The notes beneath the pieces were generated by a model. It searched no databases, had not been told where the DNA came from, and was given only the letters and a program-made list of their open reading frames with translations. From Rhynchopus sp. YZ270_cl-10 (Eukaryota; Euglenozoa; Diplonemea; Diplonemida; Diplonemidae): DNA of 64,000 nt. The position numbers and the translations under genes were made by a program. Within the stretch, counting starts at the first letter, position 1. Each line of letters starts with the position of its first letter. The DNA is taken from assembly GCA_964035575.1 (NCBI GenBank), contig OZ037844.1, forward strand, positions 1,204,501 through 1,268,500, given 5' to 3'. Shown one piece after another: positions 41,069 through 51,713 of this stretch.

Positions 41069-42979
41069 ATGGTGTATGGTGGCGAGGGGGGGTTCATAAC
41101 ATTCACGACACCACAACACACAGAGACCTTCCCTCCCCTTGCTTTGGAGGACACAACATGGGCTGTGATGCCGTTGTGTGAGAGCTGTTCGGCCCCTGCA
41201 CGGCTGCAGTGTGGACACTGTATGGAACTGTTCTTCTGCGACAAGCCTGCCTGCTTCGAAGCTTTGCACAGAGCACGCGACCGTGAGATGCATCTTGCTT
41301 CTGTCACTTCGTATGGAACATCGTCGAACTGTGCACTGCACCCAGTGTTCAAGCTGCACCTTGTCTGTGAAGACCCTGCGTGTGGAGACGCAATGATCTG
41401 TGTCCGCTGTGACAAGCGTGAACATGCGGGGCACAACACAATCGAAATCTCTGAGTACGTTGCACGCCAGCGCTGCATCCTGCACTCACACGCGGCAGAT
41501 TTGACGAAGCAGCGGGCTGCTGCAGATGAGGAGTGCCGTGTGCTTGAGGCAGTCGAACCCCCAGAGGCCACAAAGACCTTGACACACGTCGGACACCTGT
41601 TGATGGGTGAGGATGTGTGGCGCAGCAACGTCGTGTGTGAGGAGGCGTTGGCACGGAGCTTCCTCACACAGGCACTTAGTGCTGCAGGGCAGGTGTGTGC
41701 AGTGAAGACGTTTGTTGCGAAGGCAGAACACATGATTGACGAGTGGGAGCAGGTGTGCCTGCTTGGGGACGACCAGGCACTGCGTGCGGCAACAGAGTCG
41801 CAGGCCGTTGTGCGGAGCATCGACAGCATGGCAGCGTGCAGAGACCGCCACCGCCTTGTGGGTGCTGCATACCCACACGCAGAGTTTTCCCTGACGCTGC
41901 CTGTGTCGGACGTGCACGACGCTCTTGGCCAGAGGTTGGGGCTTGTGGTGCCTGTGCTTGTGGAGGGCGTGGATGGAGTGGAACACTTGATTGAGGTGAG
42001 TGTGGATGACACGGTGTGTGACTTGCGTTGGAAGGTGGCGTCTGCAACAAAGTTGCCTGGAAACAGCTTTGGGATGTGTTTCGGGGGTGAGGTGGTGGGA
42101 GAAGGAGAGGACATGACACAGCTGAGTGCTGACAGGATTGTGCTGAAGCAGACGAAGGAGCAGGTGGCCATTGCAGGACTTGATGCATTGGGTGAGAGAA
42201 ACCTGACAGCAGCGAGGTTGGCAGAAGTGACGGATGCAAAGGTGGCTTGTTTGCTTCTTCAGGCGGGTGTTGCGACTGCGATTCCAAATGAGTTCTGCTT
42301 AGGAGCAGCTTTCGTGAGTCTTGATCTCAGCGCTGTGTCTGGCATTGCTTCGATTGGGGATGAATTTCTGCAGGATTGCACCAGCTTGGAAGGACTCAAC
42401 ATCTCTGGTTTGACCAGTGTCACTTCATGGGAAGTGCTTCCTTCTGGGCTGCAAAGCTTTGACAGAACTTGATCTCACTCCGTTGAGAAGGGTCACAGTG
42501 ATTCAGGAAGGTTTCCTGTATGAGTGCACTTCTCTGACACAACTTGATCTTTCTCCCTCTAGTGGCGTCACTTCAGTTGGGGCTACTTTCTTAAGGGGTG
42601 TACAGCTTTGAACGAAATCGATCTTTCTCCATTGAGTAGCATCACAGCAATTGAGGAGGCATTCCTTGTCGGGTGCACTTCGCTGAAACAACTTGATCTC
42701 TCCGCCTTTGTAAGAGTAACTGCGATCGATTCCCACTTTCTTTCGTACTGTACAGCTTTGGAAGAAGTTAGTCTCGCTGGATTGCTCAATGTGACAGTGA
42801 TTAAGGGTCAGTTCCAGTGCAGCTGTTCTTCGCTGACAGAACTTGATCTCACTCCCTTGAGTAATGTCTTGGAGGTAGGGGATGATTTCCTTGTTGGCTG
42901 CCCTTCTACATTCCACGGAAAGAAGAAATGCAGCAAGGCCGTGTTAGAGAAATTAAAGAATTGGAAGTACTCACGGTAA
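41069..42979 (+). pseudogene. B-box / ubiquitin-like / BspA-type LRR protein, frameshifted
   Basis: Starting at the ATG at 41069, the protein begins with two zinc-binding B-box-like modules (LCESCSAPARLQCGHC...C...H and CALHPVFKLHLVCEDPACG...H...H), then a long helical region, then a ubiquitin-like segment (LIEVSVDDTVCDLRWKVA to ADRIVLKQ). BspA-type leucine-rich repeats follow (FVSLDLSAVSGIASIGDEFL, LEGLNISGLTSVTSW). The frame stops at 42472. The repeats continue in another frame at about 42417-42611 and return to the first frame from 42608 to 42979, so two frameshifts interrupt them. It is either a pseudogene or affected by assembly errors. A scaffold or E3-like role is only a guess from the B-boxes. 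Confidence 0.75.
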
Positions 42980-43500
42980 AGGTTCACCTACCCAGCGTAA
43001 TACTTCCACGGAACGCTGTCACGTACCGCGCATGCCACACTGAAATGCCAAAAAGAACTTTTAATTTTGCAGGCTTTTTTGGGATGTTTCGTTGCACACA
43101 GCTACCCGAGTGGATACCGTGCACGGCCAGTTTGAGTGGAAGAGCGTCAAAAATTTGACGTTTTTTGGGAGACCGTACGCTCTCCCCGCGGGAGAGCATG
43201 ACGCTCTGATAAGTACCCAGACGCTCTCCCAGACGCCCTCCTGCGGGGGTGCAATTCTCAACCAGTATTTTCGTCCACTTTTGACGCTCGCCCACATCAA
43301 ACTGGCCACCGTGCGTGCAAAAAAAAAAAGCTCTGCGTCCGCTGACAATGGCGTAAGGCGTTTGCTCTTTCTGCTTGTCTTTTGTATGTCTCTCCAAACC
43401 CCAAACCCTTTTTGCGGCACCCTTGCTCCTTCTGAGTGGTCGAAGGGCGGCTACTCCTGGTCGTGGAGCTGACGGGAGCGGATGGCATATTGCTCACCTC
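42980..43500. other. Intergenic with a MITE; no gene
   Basis: No coding feature supported outside the 194-bp inverted-repeat element at 43121-43314. Confidence 0.5.
43121..43314. mobile_element. 194-bp MITE-like element with ~33-bp TIRs
   Basis: The left end gcacggccagtttgagtgg and the right end, complement of tcaaactggccaccgtgc, share ccagtttga and gagcgtcaaaa. The interior has a further hairpin with gctctccccgcgggagagc (43190-43208). No coding capacity. Confidence 0.78.
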
Positions 43501-43642
43501 CTCTGTCCCTATCCCTGCTTGGCAGCATCAGCATGATGAGACGAAAGAGGTGCTCTTTGCTGTACCAGGGGGTTCGAGTGGAGTCGAGTGAACTCTTCAC
43601 TGTGCTTGCCTTTCATCCAACTTTACCAACATCTTCACAGAT

Positions 43643-43891
43643 GTGAAGATGTTGGTCGAAGCAGGTGCGGATGTGTGTGCCACAGACAACCAAGGAGACA
43701 CATGTCTGACCCTTGCGGCGTATCATGGACACACCGAGACTGTGCGCTATCTTGTGGGCTTGCCTGAGGTGGATGTGAATCACAGGACGAGGGCGGGCTG
43801 CACTGCGTTGCAGCTTGCGAGGAAGAAACCACATGCAGATGTGGTGCAGGTTCTCCTGGAACACGGTGCCAGCGACGAACCCACCACGTGA
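43643..43891 (+). pseudogene. Ankyrin-gene C-terminal fragment
   Basis: Encodes the last two to three ankyrin repeats of the local family (KMLVEAGADVCATDNQGDTC, VRYLVGLPEVDVNHR, then KKPHADVVQVLLEHGASDE), nearly identical to the end of the gene at 47315. The conserved N-terminal module and start are absent; upstream sequence at 43500-43585 matches the 5' flank of the gene at 53801 instead. A relic of unequal recombination at the left edge of the ankyrin array. Confidence 0.85.
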
Positions 43892-44605
43892 GTAGCTTTC
43901 TTGGTGGCTTTTCCTCGTATGGTATTTCGTGAGGATCGCGTCAGCTCACAAAGGGGGGATGGAATGACATTTGGAATGAAAAGAGGGAAGTGAAGGTGAC
44001 ACTGCACCAACGTCACAGGCGTGTGATAGCATCCATTATTATTACCGTCTTCATAAACTGTTTGGACCAGACATAGTTTGGTCCGTATTTTGCAGTTTTG
44101 CATTTCATTTGGTACTTCACACGGTCACCATTTTTACGAACACAGTATTTTATTGTCATTCCCAGCTTTCCAACAGGAAATAGAAACGACTGCCTGCCCC
44201 ACTTTTGTTTCGGTACGACATCTCTGTCTTTCTCAACACTCATTTCCCATCGGTTGCTCTTTCCATCTCCCCCACCTCCTCATGGGCAGTCCTCATCCAG
44301 GATCCCGCTTCCAGAGTCGGGTAACGGACAAGGCAAACATGCCTTCTAGGTTGTTTGATTACGATACAGCGAATTAGTTGCCAAGGGCTCTGTCACGAAC
44401 ACCAGGGGATAGGTTATTTTTGGAACACATCTGTGCGATGTGATGTGTGCTCGCGTCGTGGGGTTTGTGCAGGGTAGAGGGTCGGGGTGCTCTGCAGTGT
44501 GGATGCTGCAGGCCAGATCCCTCGAGTTGTCTTTATGGCGAATGTATACCACCCACCACTCACCTCACAACCTCCAGAAAAGAAACAGTATAAAAGACAC
44601 AAACC
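43892..44605 (+). repeat. Ankyrin-array spacer, copy 1 (contains promoter)
   Basis: About 710 bp, near-identical to 46604-47314, 48878-49586 and 51714-52424. Landmarks are gagtagctttcttggtg, the inverted pair ttggaccagac...tttggtcc, ctttccaacaggaaatag and cattccatc-type CT-rich sequence. It ends with tataaaag (44589-44596) 10 nt before the ATG. Confidence 0.92.
44589..44596 (+). promoter_or_regulatory. TATA-like box immediately before an ankyrin gene
   Basis: The tataaaag starts 17 nt before the ATG, in the context gtataaaagacacaaaccATG. Equivalent boxes stand at 47298-47305 (cataaaag) and 49570-49577. Very close to the start codon, implying a leader of near-zero length or a non-promoter role. 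Confidence 0.45.
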
Positions 44606-46603
44606 ATGTCGAAGCGACACGCAGACAGCACACCTGACGAGAAGGCATCAAAGAGAAGAAAGCTTTCAGACTCGGTCTTGGTGGAGGCTGCCAGGAACGG
44701 CGACACGACTGCCGTGCGGGTGGGACTTGAGAAGCTCAGCCCAGACACAGACAGCAAAACGGTTGCCTTCGATGCTGTGCACGAGGCATGCAGAGGGAAC
44801 CACGATGAATGCCTCGCACGACTTCTTCCCCACTACGTTGACCGAACGAACGGCTTTGGGATACTGCTGAGTGAGTGCATCCACGCAGACCACACTGCGT
44901 GCACGGAGGTCCTTTTGCAGCATTGGAAGTCATGCTCGGACAACACCCGTGTCTGCTTGGAAGTGGATGTGGACGAGCTCCTGCTGACCTGTCTGCACCT
45001 GAAGCGAGTGGAGGTGCTTGCGATGCTGCTGAAGGAACACAAGCTGGACCTGAATGGGAGGCGCATCAAGCCGTTGTGTGTGGCTGCACACCTTGGGGAT
45101 CTTGCGAGTGCAGAGCTGCTCGTCGCGTCTGGGGCAGGGGTGGAGGTGCAGAGTGAGAATGACGCGAGCTGTGCACGTCCGCTGTACATTGCAGCGTGCC
45201 GTGGCGATGCGGATGTGGTGCAGTTTCTTGTTGCGAAGGGTGCAGACTGCGAACACTGTGTTGATGGGATGACTGCGCTGGATGCTGCTGTTGCTGGGCA
45301 TCACCTTGCCTGTGTGAAGGCACTTCTTTCTGGCGGTGCTGTGGGCAAGCCTGTTGATGAGGAGGCAGCTCTTGTGCTGCGTGCGGTGCTTGCAGGGGCA
45401 GAGGACGTGCTCCACTTCGCCTTGGTGGAGGCTGCCAGGAACGGCGACACGACTGCCGTGCGGGTGGGACTTGAGAAGCTCAGACCAGACGAAGACAGCA
45501 AAACGGTTGCCTTCGATGCTGTGCACGAGGCATGCAGAGGGAACCACGATGAATGCCTCGCACTGCTTCTTCCGTATGTTGAGACAACGCAGATGGGCTT
45601 CGGGATGTTGCTGAGTGAGTGCATCCACGCAGACCACACTGCGTGCACGGAGGTCCTCTTGCAGCATTGGAAGTCAGTCTGCAGCAACGTTGCGTTTGTC
45701 CCACACGGGCAGGAGGCAGACAACGAAGATAATACACCTCGTCCCTGTCCAGCCATGTGGGAGGACCCTGCAGTGGGTCAGGTGCTCATTGATGCAGGGG
45801 CAGACATCGAGACAAAGGATGAGAAGGGACTTTCACCTCTTCTCAGGGCTAGCATTTCAGGCAAGATTGCAGTTGTGAAGATGTTGGTCAAAGCAGGTGC
45901 GGGAGTGTGTGTCACCGACAACGTAGGAGACACATGTCTTATGCTGGCTGCAGTCTTTGGACACACCGAGACTGTGCGCTATCTTGTGGGCTTGCCAGAG
46001 GTGAACGTGAATCACTCAGGTGATGAAGGCTTCACTGCGCTGCACTGGGCATGTCAAGAAGACTACCGCACTATGGTGCAGGTCCTCATTGATGCAGGTG
46101 CAGACATCGAGGCGAAGGACGAGGAGGGATATTCGCCTCTGCTCAGAGCGAGCAAGGATGCGTCTCTCGATACTGTGAAGATGTTGGTCAAAGCAGGTGC
46201 GGGAGTGTGCGCCACAGACAACAAAGGACACACATGTCTTACCCTTGCGGCATGGTGTGGACACACCGAGACTGTGCGCTATCTTTTGTGCTTGCCTGAG
46301 GTGGATGTGACTCAGTCAAATAACAGGGGATACACTGCACTGCATCGCGCAGTGCCAATGAAGCACGCAGATGTGGTGGAGGTGCTCATTGATGCAGGGG
46401 CAGACGTTGAGGGAAAGCGTGATGGGATCTGCAATACACCTCTGCACTATGCTTGTGAGGTTGGGGAACGCGAAATTGTGAGGATGTTACTGGAAGCAGG
46501 TGCAGACATCGAGGCAATAGACGAGAACGCGAGTAATGAAACACATGCAGATGTGGTGCAAGTTCTCCTGGAACACGGTGCGAGCAACGAACCCACCGCG
46601 TGA
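44606..46603 (+). CDS. Ankyrin-repeat protein, array member A (665 aa)
   Basis: Probable protein-interaction scaffold, single exon. The N-terminus MSKRHADSTPDEK is followed by a basic KRRKL (possible nuclear signal) and the family module LVEAARNGDTTAVRVGLEKL...FDAVHEACRGNHDECLA. It is a long form: after a type II segment (LLPHYVDRTNGFGILLSE; DNTRVCLEVDVDELLL) come divergent ankyrin repeats, then a second type I module (YVETTQMGFGMLLSE; CSNVAFVPHG) and canonical repeats (VLIDAGADIETKDE, GHTETVRYLVGLPEV). The last repeats are shortened relative to the gene at 47315 by a deletion joining DENASNE to THADVVQVLLEHG. Its first ~366 codons are identical to member C at 49587. Target unknown. Confidence 0.9.
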   Translation: MSKRHADSTPDEKASKRRKLSDSVLVEAARNGDTTAVRVGLEKLSPDTDSKTVAFDAVHEACRGNHDECLARLLPHYVDRTNGFGILLSECIHADHTACTEVLLQHWKSCSDNTRVCLEVDVDELLLTCLHLKRVEVLAMLLKEHKLDLNGRRIKPLCVAAHLGDLASAELLVASGAGVEVQSENDASCARPLYIAACRGDADVVQFLVAKGADCEHCVDGMTALDAAVAGHHLACVKALLSGGAVGKPVDEEAALVLRAVLAGAEDVLHFALVEAARNGDTTAVRVGLEKLRPDEDSKTVAFDAVHEACRGNHDECLALLLPYVETTQMGFGMLLSECIHADHTACTEVLLQHWKSVCSNVAFVPHGQEADNEDNTPRPCPAMWEDPAVGQVLIDAGADIETKDEKGLSPLLRASISGKIAVVKMLVKAGAGVCVTDNVGDTCLMLAAVFGHTETVRYLVGLPEVNVNHSGDEGFTALHWACQEDYRTMVQVLIDAGADIEAKDEEGYSPLLRASKDASLDTVKMLVKAGAGVCATDNKGHTCLTLAAWCGHTETVRYLLCLPEVDVTQSNNRGYTALHRAVPMKHADVVEVLIDAGADVEGKRDGICNTPLHYACEVGEREIVRMLLEAGADIEAIDENASNETHADVVQVLLEHGASNEPTA

Positions 46604-47314
46604 GTAGCTTTCTTGGTGGCTTTTCCTGGTATTTCGTGAGGATCGCGTTAGCTCACAAAGGGGGGATGGAATGACATTTGGAATGAAAAGAGGGAAGTGA
46701 AGGTGACACTGCACCAACGTCACAGGCGTGTGATAGCATCCATTATTATTACTGTCTTCATAAACTGTTTGGACCGGACATAGTTTGGTCCGTATTTTAC
46801 GGTTTTGCATTTCATTTGGCACTTCACACGGTCACCATTTTTACGAACACAGTATTTTATTGTCTTTCCCAGCTTTCCAACAGGAAATAGAAACGACTGC
46901 CTGCCCCACTTTTGTTTCGGTACGACATCTCTGTCTTTCTCAACACTCATTTCCCATCGGTTGCTCTTTCCATCTCCCCCACCTCCTCATGGGCAGTCCT
47001 CATCCAGGATCCCGCTTCCAGAGTCGGGTAACGGACAAGGCAAACATGCCTTCTAGGTTGTTTGATTACGACACAGCGAATTAGTTGCCAAGGGCTCTGT
47101 CACGAACACCAGGGGATAGGTTATTTTTGGAACACATCTGTGCGATGTGATGTGTGCTCGCGTCGTGGGGTTTGTGCAGGGTAGAGGGTCGGGGTGCTCT
47201 GCAGTGTGGATGCTGCAGGCCACATCCCTCGAGTTGTCTTTATAAGGCGAATGTATACCACCCACCACTCACCTCACAACCTCCAGAAAAGAAACAGCAT
47301 AAAAGACACAAACC
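46604..47314 (+). repeat. Ankyrin-array spacer, copy 2
   Basis: Same organisation as the spacer at 43892-44605, ending gcataaaagacacaaacc before the ATG. Confidence 0.92.
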
Positions 47315-48877
47315 ATGTCGAAGCGACACGCAGACAGCACCCCTGACGAGAAGGCACCAAAGAGAAGAAAGCTTTCTGCAGACTCGGTCTTGGTGGAGGC
47401 TGCCAGGAACGGCGACACGACTGCCGTGCGGGCGGGACTTGAGAAGCTCATCCCAGACACAGACAGCAAAACGGTTTCCTTCGATGCTGTGCACGAGGCA
47501 TGCAGAGGGAACCACGATGAATGCCTCGCACTGCTTCTTCCGTATGTTGAGACGACGCAGATGGGCTTCGGGATGCTGCTGAGTGAGTGCATCCACGCAG
47601 ACCACACTGCGTGCACGGAGGTCCTCTTGCAGCATTGGAAGTCAGTCTGCAGCAACGTTGCGTTTGTCCCACACGGGAGCAAGACGAAACCTCGTCCCTG
47701 TCCAGCCATGTGGGCGGACCCTGCAGTGTGTCAGGTGCTCATTGATGCAGGGGCAGACATCGAGACAAAGGATGAGAGGGGACTTTCACCTCTGCTATGG
47801 GCGAGCATTTCAGGCAAGATCGAAGTCGTGAAGATGTTGGTCAAAGCAGGTGCGGGAGTGCGTGTCACAGACACAGAAGGGCACACATGTCTTACCCTTG
47901 CGGCATGGAGTGGACACACCGAGACTGTGAAGATGTTGGTCAAAGCAGGTGCGGACCTGAGCGCTACAGACAACAAAGGAGATACATGTCTGACCATTGC
48001 GGCATGTTTTGGACACACCGAAATTGTGCGCTATCTTGTGGGCTTGCCAGAGGTGAACGTGAATCACTCAGGTGATGAAGGCTTCACTGCGCTGCACTGG
48101 GCATGTCAAGAAGACTACCGCACTATGGTGGAGGTCCTCATTGATGCAGGTGCAGACATCGAGGCGAAGGACGAGGAGGGATATTCGCCTCTGCTCAGAG
48201 CGAGCAAGGATGCGTCTCTCGATACTGTGAAGATGTTGGTCAAAGCAGGTGCGGGAGTGCGTGTGACAGACAACAGAGAACACACGTGTCTTACCCTTGC
48301 GGCATGGTGTGGACACACCGAGACTGTGCGCCATCTTTTGTGCTTGCCTGAGGTGGATGTGCATCAGTCAAATAACAGGGGATACACTGCACTGCATCGC
48401 GCAGTGGCAATGAAGCACTCTGCTGTGGTGGAGGTGCTCATTGATGCAGGGGCAGACGTTGAGGGAAAGCGTGATGGGATCTGCAATACACCTCTGCACT
48501 ATGCTTGTGAGGTTGGGGAACGCGAAATTGTGAGGATGTTACTGGAAGCAGGTGCAGACATCGAGGCAAAAGACGAGAACGGAGGATCGCCTCTGCTCTT
48601 GGCCAGCAAGGAAGGGTCTCTCGATACTGTGAAGAAGTTGCTTGAAGCAGGGGCGGACGTTTGTGCCACTAACGAGGTCGGAGACACATGTCTTTTATTT
48701 GCGGCTTATTGTGGACACACCGAGATTGTGCGCTATCTTGTGGGCTTGCCTGAGGTGGATGTGAATCACAGGACGAGGGCGGGCTGCACTGCGTTGCAGC
48801 GTGCGAGGAAGAAACCACATGCAGATGTGGTGCAGGTTCTCCTGGAACACGGTGCCAGCGACGAACCCACCGCGTGA
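47315..48877 (+). CDS. Ankyrin-repeat protein, array member B (520 aa)
   Basis: Short form: MSKRHADSTPDEK, KRRKL, the family N-terminal module of type I (LALLLPYVETTQMGFGMLL; SVCSNVAFVPHG), then about ten ankyrin repeats of ~33 residues (VLIDAGADIETKDERG, VVKMLVKAGAGV, HTCLTLAAWSGHTETV and so on), ending HADVVQVLLEHGASDEPTA. One repeat near 47930 follows its neighbour without the YLVGLPEV half, a sign of internal recombination. Single exon, no membrane segment or signal peptide. Flanked on both sides by the array spacer. Function beyond protein binding unknown. Confidence 0.9.
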   Translation: MSKRHADSTPDEKAPKRRKLSADSVLVEAARNGDTTAVRAGLEKLIPDTDSKTVSFDAVHEACRGNHDECLALLLPYVETTQMGFGMLLSECIHADHTACTEVLLQHWKSVCSNVAFVPHGSKTKPRPCPAMWADPAVCQVLIDAGADIETKDERGLSPLLWASISGKIEVVKMLVKAGAGVRVTDTEGHTCLTLAAWSGHTETVKMLVKAGADLSATDNKGDTCLTIAACFGHTEIVRYLVGLPEVNVNHSGDEGFTALHWACQEDYRTMVEVLIDAGADIEAKDEEGYSPLLRASKDASLDTVKMLVKAGAGVRVTDNREHTCLTLAAWCGHTETVRHLLCLPEVDVHQSNNRGYTALHRAVAMKHSAVVEVLIDAGADVEGKRDGICNTPLHYACEVGEREIVRMLLEAGADIEAKDENGGSPLLLASKEGSLDTVKKLLEAGADVCATNEVGDTCLLFAAYCGHTEIVRYLVGLPEVDVNHRTRAGCTALQRARKKPHADVVQVLLEHGASDEPTA

Positions 48878-49586
48878 GTAGCTTTCTTGGTGGCTTTTCC
48901 TGGTCTTTCGTGAGGATCGCGTCAGCTCACAAAGGGGGGATGGAATGACATTTGGAATGAAAAGAGGGAAGTGAAGGTGACACTGCACCAACGTCACAGG
49001 CGTGTGATAGCATCCATTATTATTACCGTCTTCATAAACTGTTTGGACCGGACATAGTTTGGTCCGTATTTTACGGTTTTGCATTTCATTTGGCACTTCA
49101 CACGGTCACCATTTTTACGAACACAGTATTTTATTGTCTTTCCCAGCTTTCCAACAGGAAATAGAAACGACTGCCTGCCCCACTTTTGTTTCGGTACGAC
49201 ATCTCTGTCTTTCTCAACACTCATTTCCCATCGGTTGCTCTTTCCATCTCCCCCACCTCCTCATGGGCAGTCCTCATCCAGGATCCCGCTTCCAGAGTCG
49301 GGTAACGGACAAGGCAAACATGCCTTCTAGGTTGTTTGATTACGATACAGCGAATTAGTTGCCAAGGGCTCTGTCACGAACACCAGGGGATAGGTTATTT
49401 TTGGAACACATCTGTGCGATGTGATGTGTGCTCGCGTCGTGGGGTTTGTGCAGGGTAGAGGGTCGGGGTGCTCTGCAGTGTGGATGCTGCAGGCCAGATC
49501 CCTCGAGTTGTCTTTATGGCGAATGTATACCACCCACCACTCACCTCACAACCTCCAGAAAAGAAACAGTATAAAAGACACAAACC
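48878..49586 (+). repeat. Ankyrin-array spacer, copy 3
   Basis: From about 49150 onward it is indistinguishable by eye from copy 1, and the identity continues into the following gene. Confidence 0.92.
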
Positions 49587-51713
49587 ATGTCGAAGCGACA
49601 CGCAGACAGCACACCTGACGAGAAGGCATCAAAGAGAAGAAAGCTTTCAGACTCGGTCTTGGTGGAGGCTGCCAGGAACGGCGACACGACTGCCGTGCGG
49701 GTGGGACTTGAGAAGCTCAGCCCAGACACAGACAGCAAAACGGTTGCCTTCGATGCTGTGCACGAGGCATGCAGAGGGAACCACGATGAATGCCTCGCAC
49801 GACTTCTTCCCCACTACGTTGACCGAACGAACGGCTTTGGGATACTGCTGAGTGAGTGCATCCACGCAGACCACACTGCGTGCACGGAGGTCCTTTTGCA
49901 GCATTGGAAGTCATGCTCGGACAACACCCGTGTCTGCTTGGAAGTGGATGTGGACGAGCTCCTGCTGACCTGTCTGCACCTGAAGCGAGTGGAGGTGCTT
50001 GCGATGCTGCTGAAGGAACACAAGCTGGACCTGAATGGGAGGCGCATCAAGCCGTTGTGTGTGGCTGCACACCTTGGGGATCTTGCGAGTGCAGAGCTGC
50101 TCGTCGCGTCTGGGGCAGGGGTGGAGGTGCAGAGTGAGAATGACGCGAGCTGTGCACGTCCGCTGTACATTGCAGCGTGCCGTGGCGATGCGGATGTGGT
50201 GCAGTTTCTTGTTGCGAAGGGTGCAGACTGCGAACACTGTGTTGATGGGATGACTGCGCTGGATGCTGCTGTTGCTGGGCATCACCTTGCCTGTGTGAAG
50301 GCACTTCTTTCTGGCGGTGCTGTGGGCAAGCCTGTTGATGAGGAGGCAGCTCTTGTGCTGCGTGCGGTGCTTGCAGGGGCAGAGGACGTGCTCCACTTCG
50401 CCTTGGTGGAGGCTGCCAGGAACGGCGACACGACTGCCGTGCGGGTGGGACTTGAGAAGCTCAGACCAGACGAAGACAGCAAAACGGTTGCCTTCGATGC
50501 TGTGCACGAGGCATGCAGAGGGAACCACGATGAATGCCTCGCACTGCTTCTTCCGTATGTTGAGACAACGCAGATGGGCTTCGGGATGTTGCTGAGTGAG
50601 TGCATCCACGCAGACCACACTGCGTGCACGGAGGTCCTCTTGCAGCATTGGAAGTCAGTCTGCAGCAACGTTGCGTTTGTCCCACACGGGCACAAGGATG
50701 AGACCCAAGGTACGACACCTCGTCCCTGTCCAGCCATGTGGGAGGACCCTGCAGTGTGTCAGGTGCTCATTGATGCAGGTGCAGACATCGAGACAAAGGA
50801 TGAGGATGAACGTTCACCTCTGCTCAGGGCGAGCATTTCAAGCAAGTCCGCAGTTGTGAAGATGTTGGTCGAAGCAGGTGCGGGAGTGTGTGTCACAGAC
50901 CACAATGGAGACACGTGTCTTATGCTTGCTGCAGTCTTTGGACACATCGAGACTGTGCGCTATCTTGTGGGTTTGAAGGATGTGGACGTGAATCACGCAG
51001 AGAACAACGGCAACGCTGTGTTGCACTGGACAGTGCTGAAAGGACATGTCGATGTGGTGCAGGTGCTAATTGATGCAGGGGCAGACATAGAAGCGAGGAA
51101 CAAAGATGACGAACAGGGGCGTTCACCTCTGCTCTTGGCAAGTGTCGAAGGGCATCTCGATATTGTGAAGATGTTGGTCGAAGCAGGTGCGGGAGTCCGT
51201 GTCACAGACAACAATGGAGACACATGTCTTGACCTTGCGTCATTTTTTGGACACACCGAGATTGTGCGTTATCTTGTGGGCTTGCCAGAGGTGGACGCGA
51301 GCAAGAAGTCTACCGATGGTAACACTGCGATGATTCTTGCTGCTTTAGTCAGTCATGCAGCCGTGGTGGAGGTGCTCATTGATGCAGGTGCAGACATTGA
51401 TGGCAAGGACGAGAAGGGGAGGTCGCCTCTGCTATGGGCCAGTAAGAGAGGAGCACCGAATATTGTGAAGATATTGGTCAAAGCAGGTGCAGGAGTGTGT
51501 GTCACAGACAACCGTGGAGACACGTGTCTTACCCTTGCGGCTGCCAATGGACACACTGAGACTGTGCGTACTCTTCTGTGCATGCCTGAGGTGGACGTGA
51601 ATCACAGGACGAGGGCGGGCCGCACTGCGTTGCAGCGTGCGAGGAAGAAACCACATGCAGATGTGGTGCAGATTCTCCTGGAACACGGTGTCAGCGACGA
51701 ACCCACCGCGTGA
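49587..51713 (+). CDS. Ankyrin-repeat protein, array member C (708 aa)
   Basis: Long form like member A, with type II then type I N-terminal modules. The first ~366 codons are identical to member A, then the linker (HGHKDETQGTT versus HGQEADNEDNT) and the ankyrin repeats differ: SPLLRASISSKSAVVKMLVE, GLKDVDVNHAENNGNAVLHW, DIEARNKDDEQGRSP, and an unusual NTAMILAALVSHAAV repeat. It ends HADVVQILLEHGVSDEPTA. Single exon preceded by tataaaag. The pattern of a frozen N-terminus and variable repeats suggests repeat-domain diversification or gene conversion. Confidence 0.9.
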   Translation: MSKRHADSTPDEKASKRRKLSDSVLVEAARNGDTTAVRVGLEKLSPDTDSKTVAFDAVHEACRGNHDECLARLLPHYVDRTNGFGILLSECIHADHTACTEVLLQHWKSCSDNTRVCLEVDVDELLLTCLHLKRVEVLAMLLKEHKLDLNGRRIKPLCVAAHLGDLASAELLVASGAGVEVQSENDASCARPLYIAACRGDADVVQFLVAKGADCEHCVDGMTALDAAVAGHHLACVKALLSGGAVGKPVDEEAALVLRAVLAGAEDVLHFALVEAARNGDTTAVRVGLEKLRPDEDSKTVAFDAVHEACRGNHDECLALLLPYVETTQMGFGMLLSECIHADHTACTEVLLQHWKSVCSNVAFVPHGHKDETQGTTPRPCPAMWEDPAVCQVLIDAGADIETKDEDERSPLLRASISSKSAVVKMLVEAGAGVCVTDHNGDTCLMLAAVFGHIETVRYLVGLKDVDVNHAENNGNAVLHWTVLKGHVDVVQVLIDAGADIEARNKDDEQGRSPLLLASVEGHLDIVKMLVEAGAGVRVTDNNGDTCLDLASFFGHTEIVRYLVGLPEVDASKKSTDGNTAMILAALVSHAAVVEVLIDAGADIDGKDEKGRSPLLWASKRGAPNIVKILVKAGAGVCVTDNRGDTCLTLAAANGHTETVRTLLCMPEVDVNHRTRAGRTALQRARKKPHADVVQILLEHGVSDEPTA

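Noticed and set aside
44930-45667. 245-codon antisense frame inside the ankyrin gene (and its copy at 49911-50648)
   Set aside because: Shadow of the conserved coding strand; no independent features and always lies opposite the N-terminal module.
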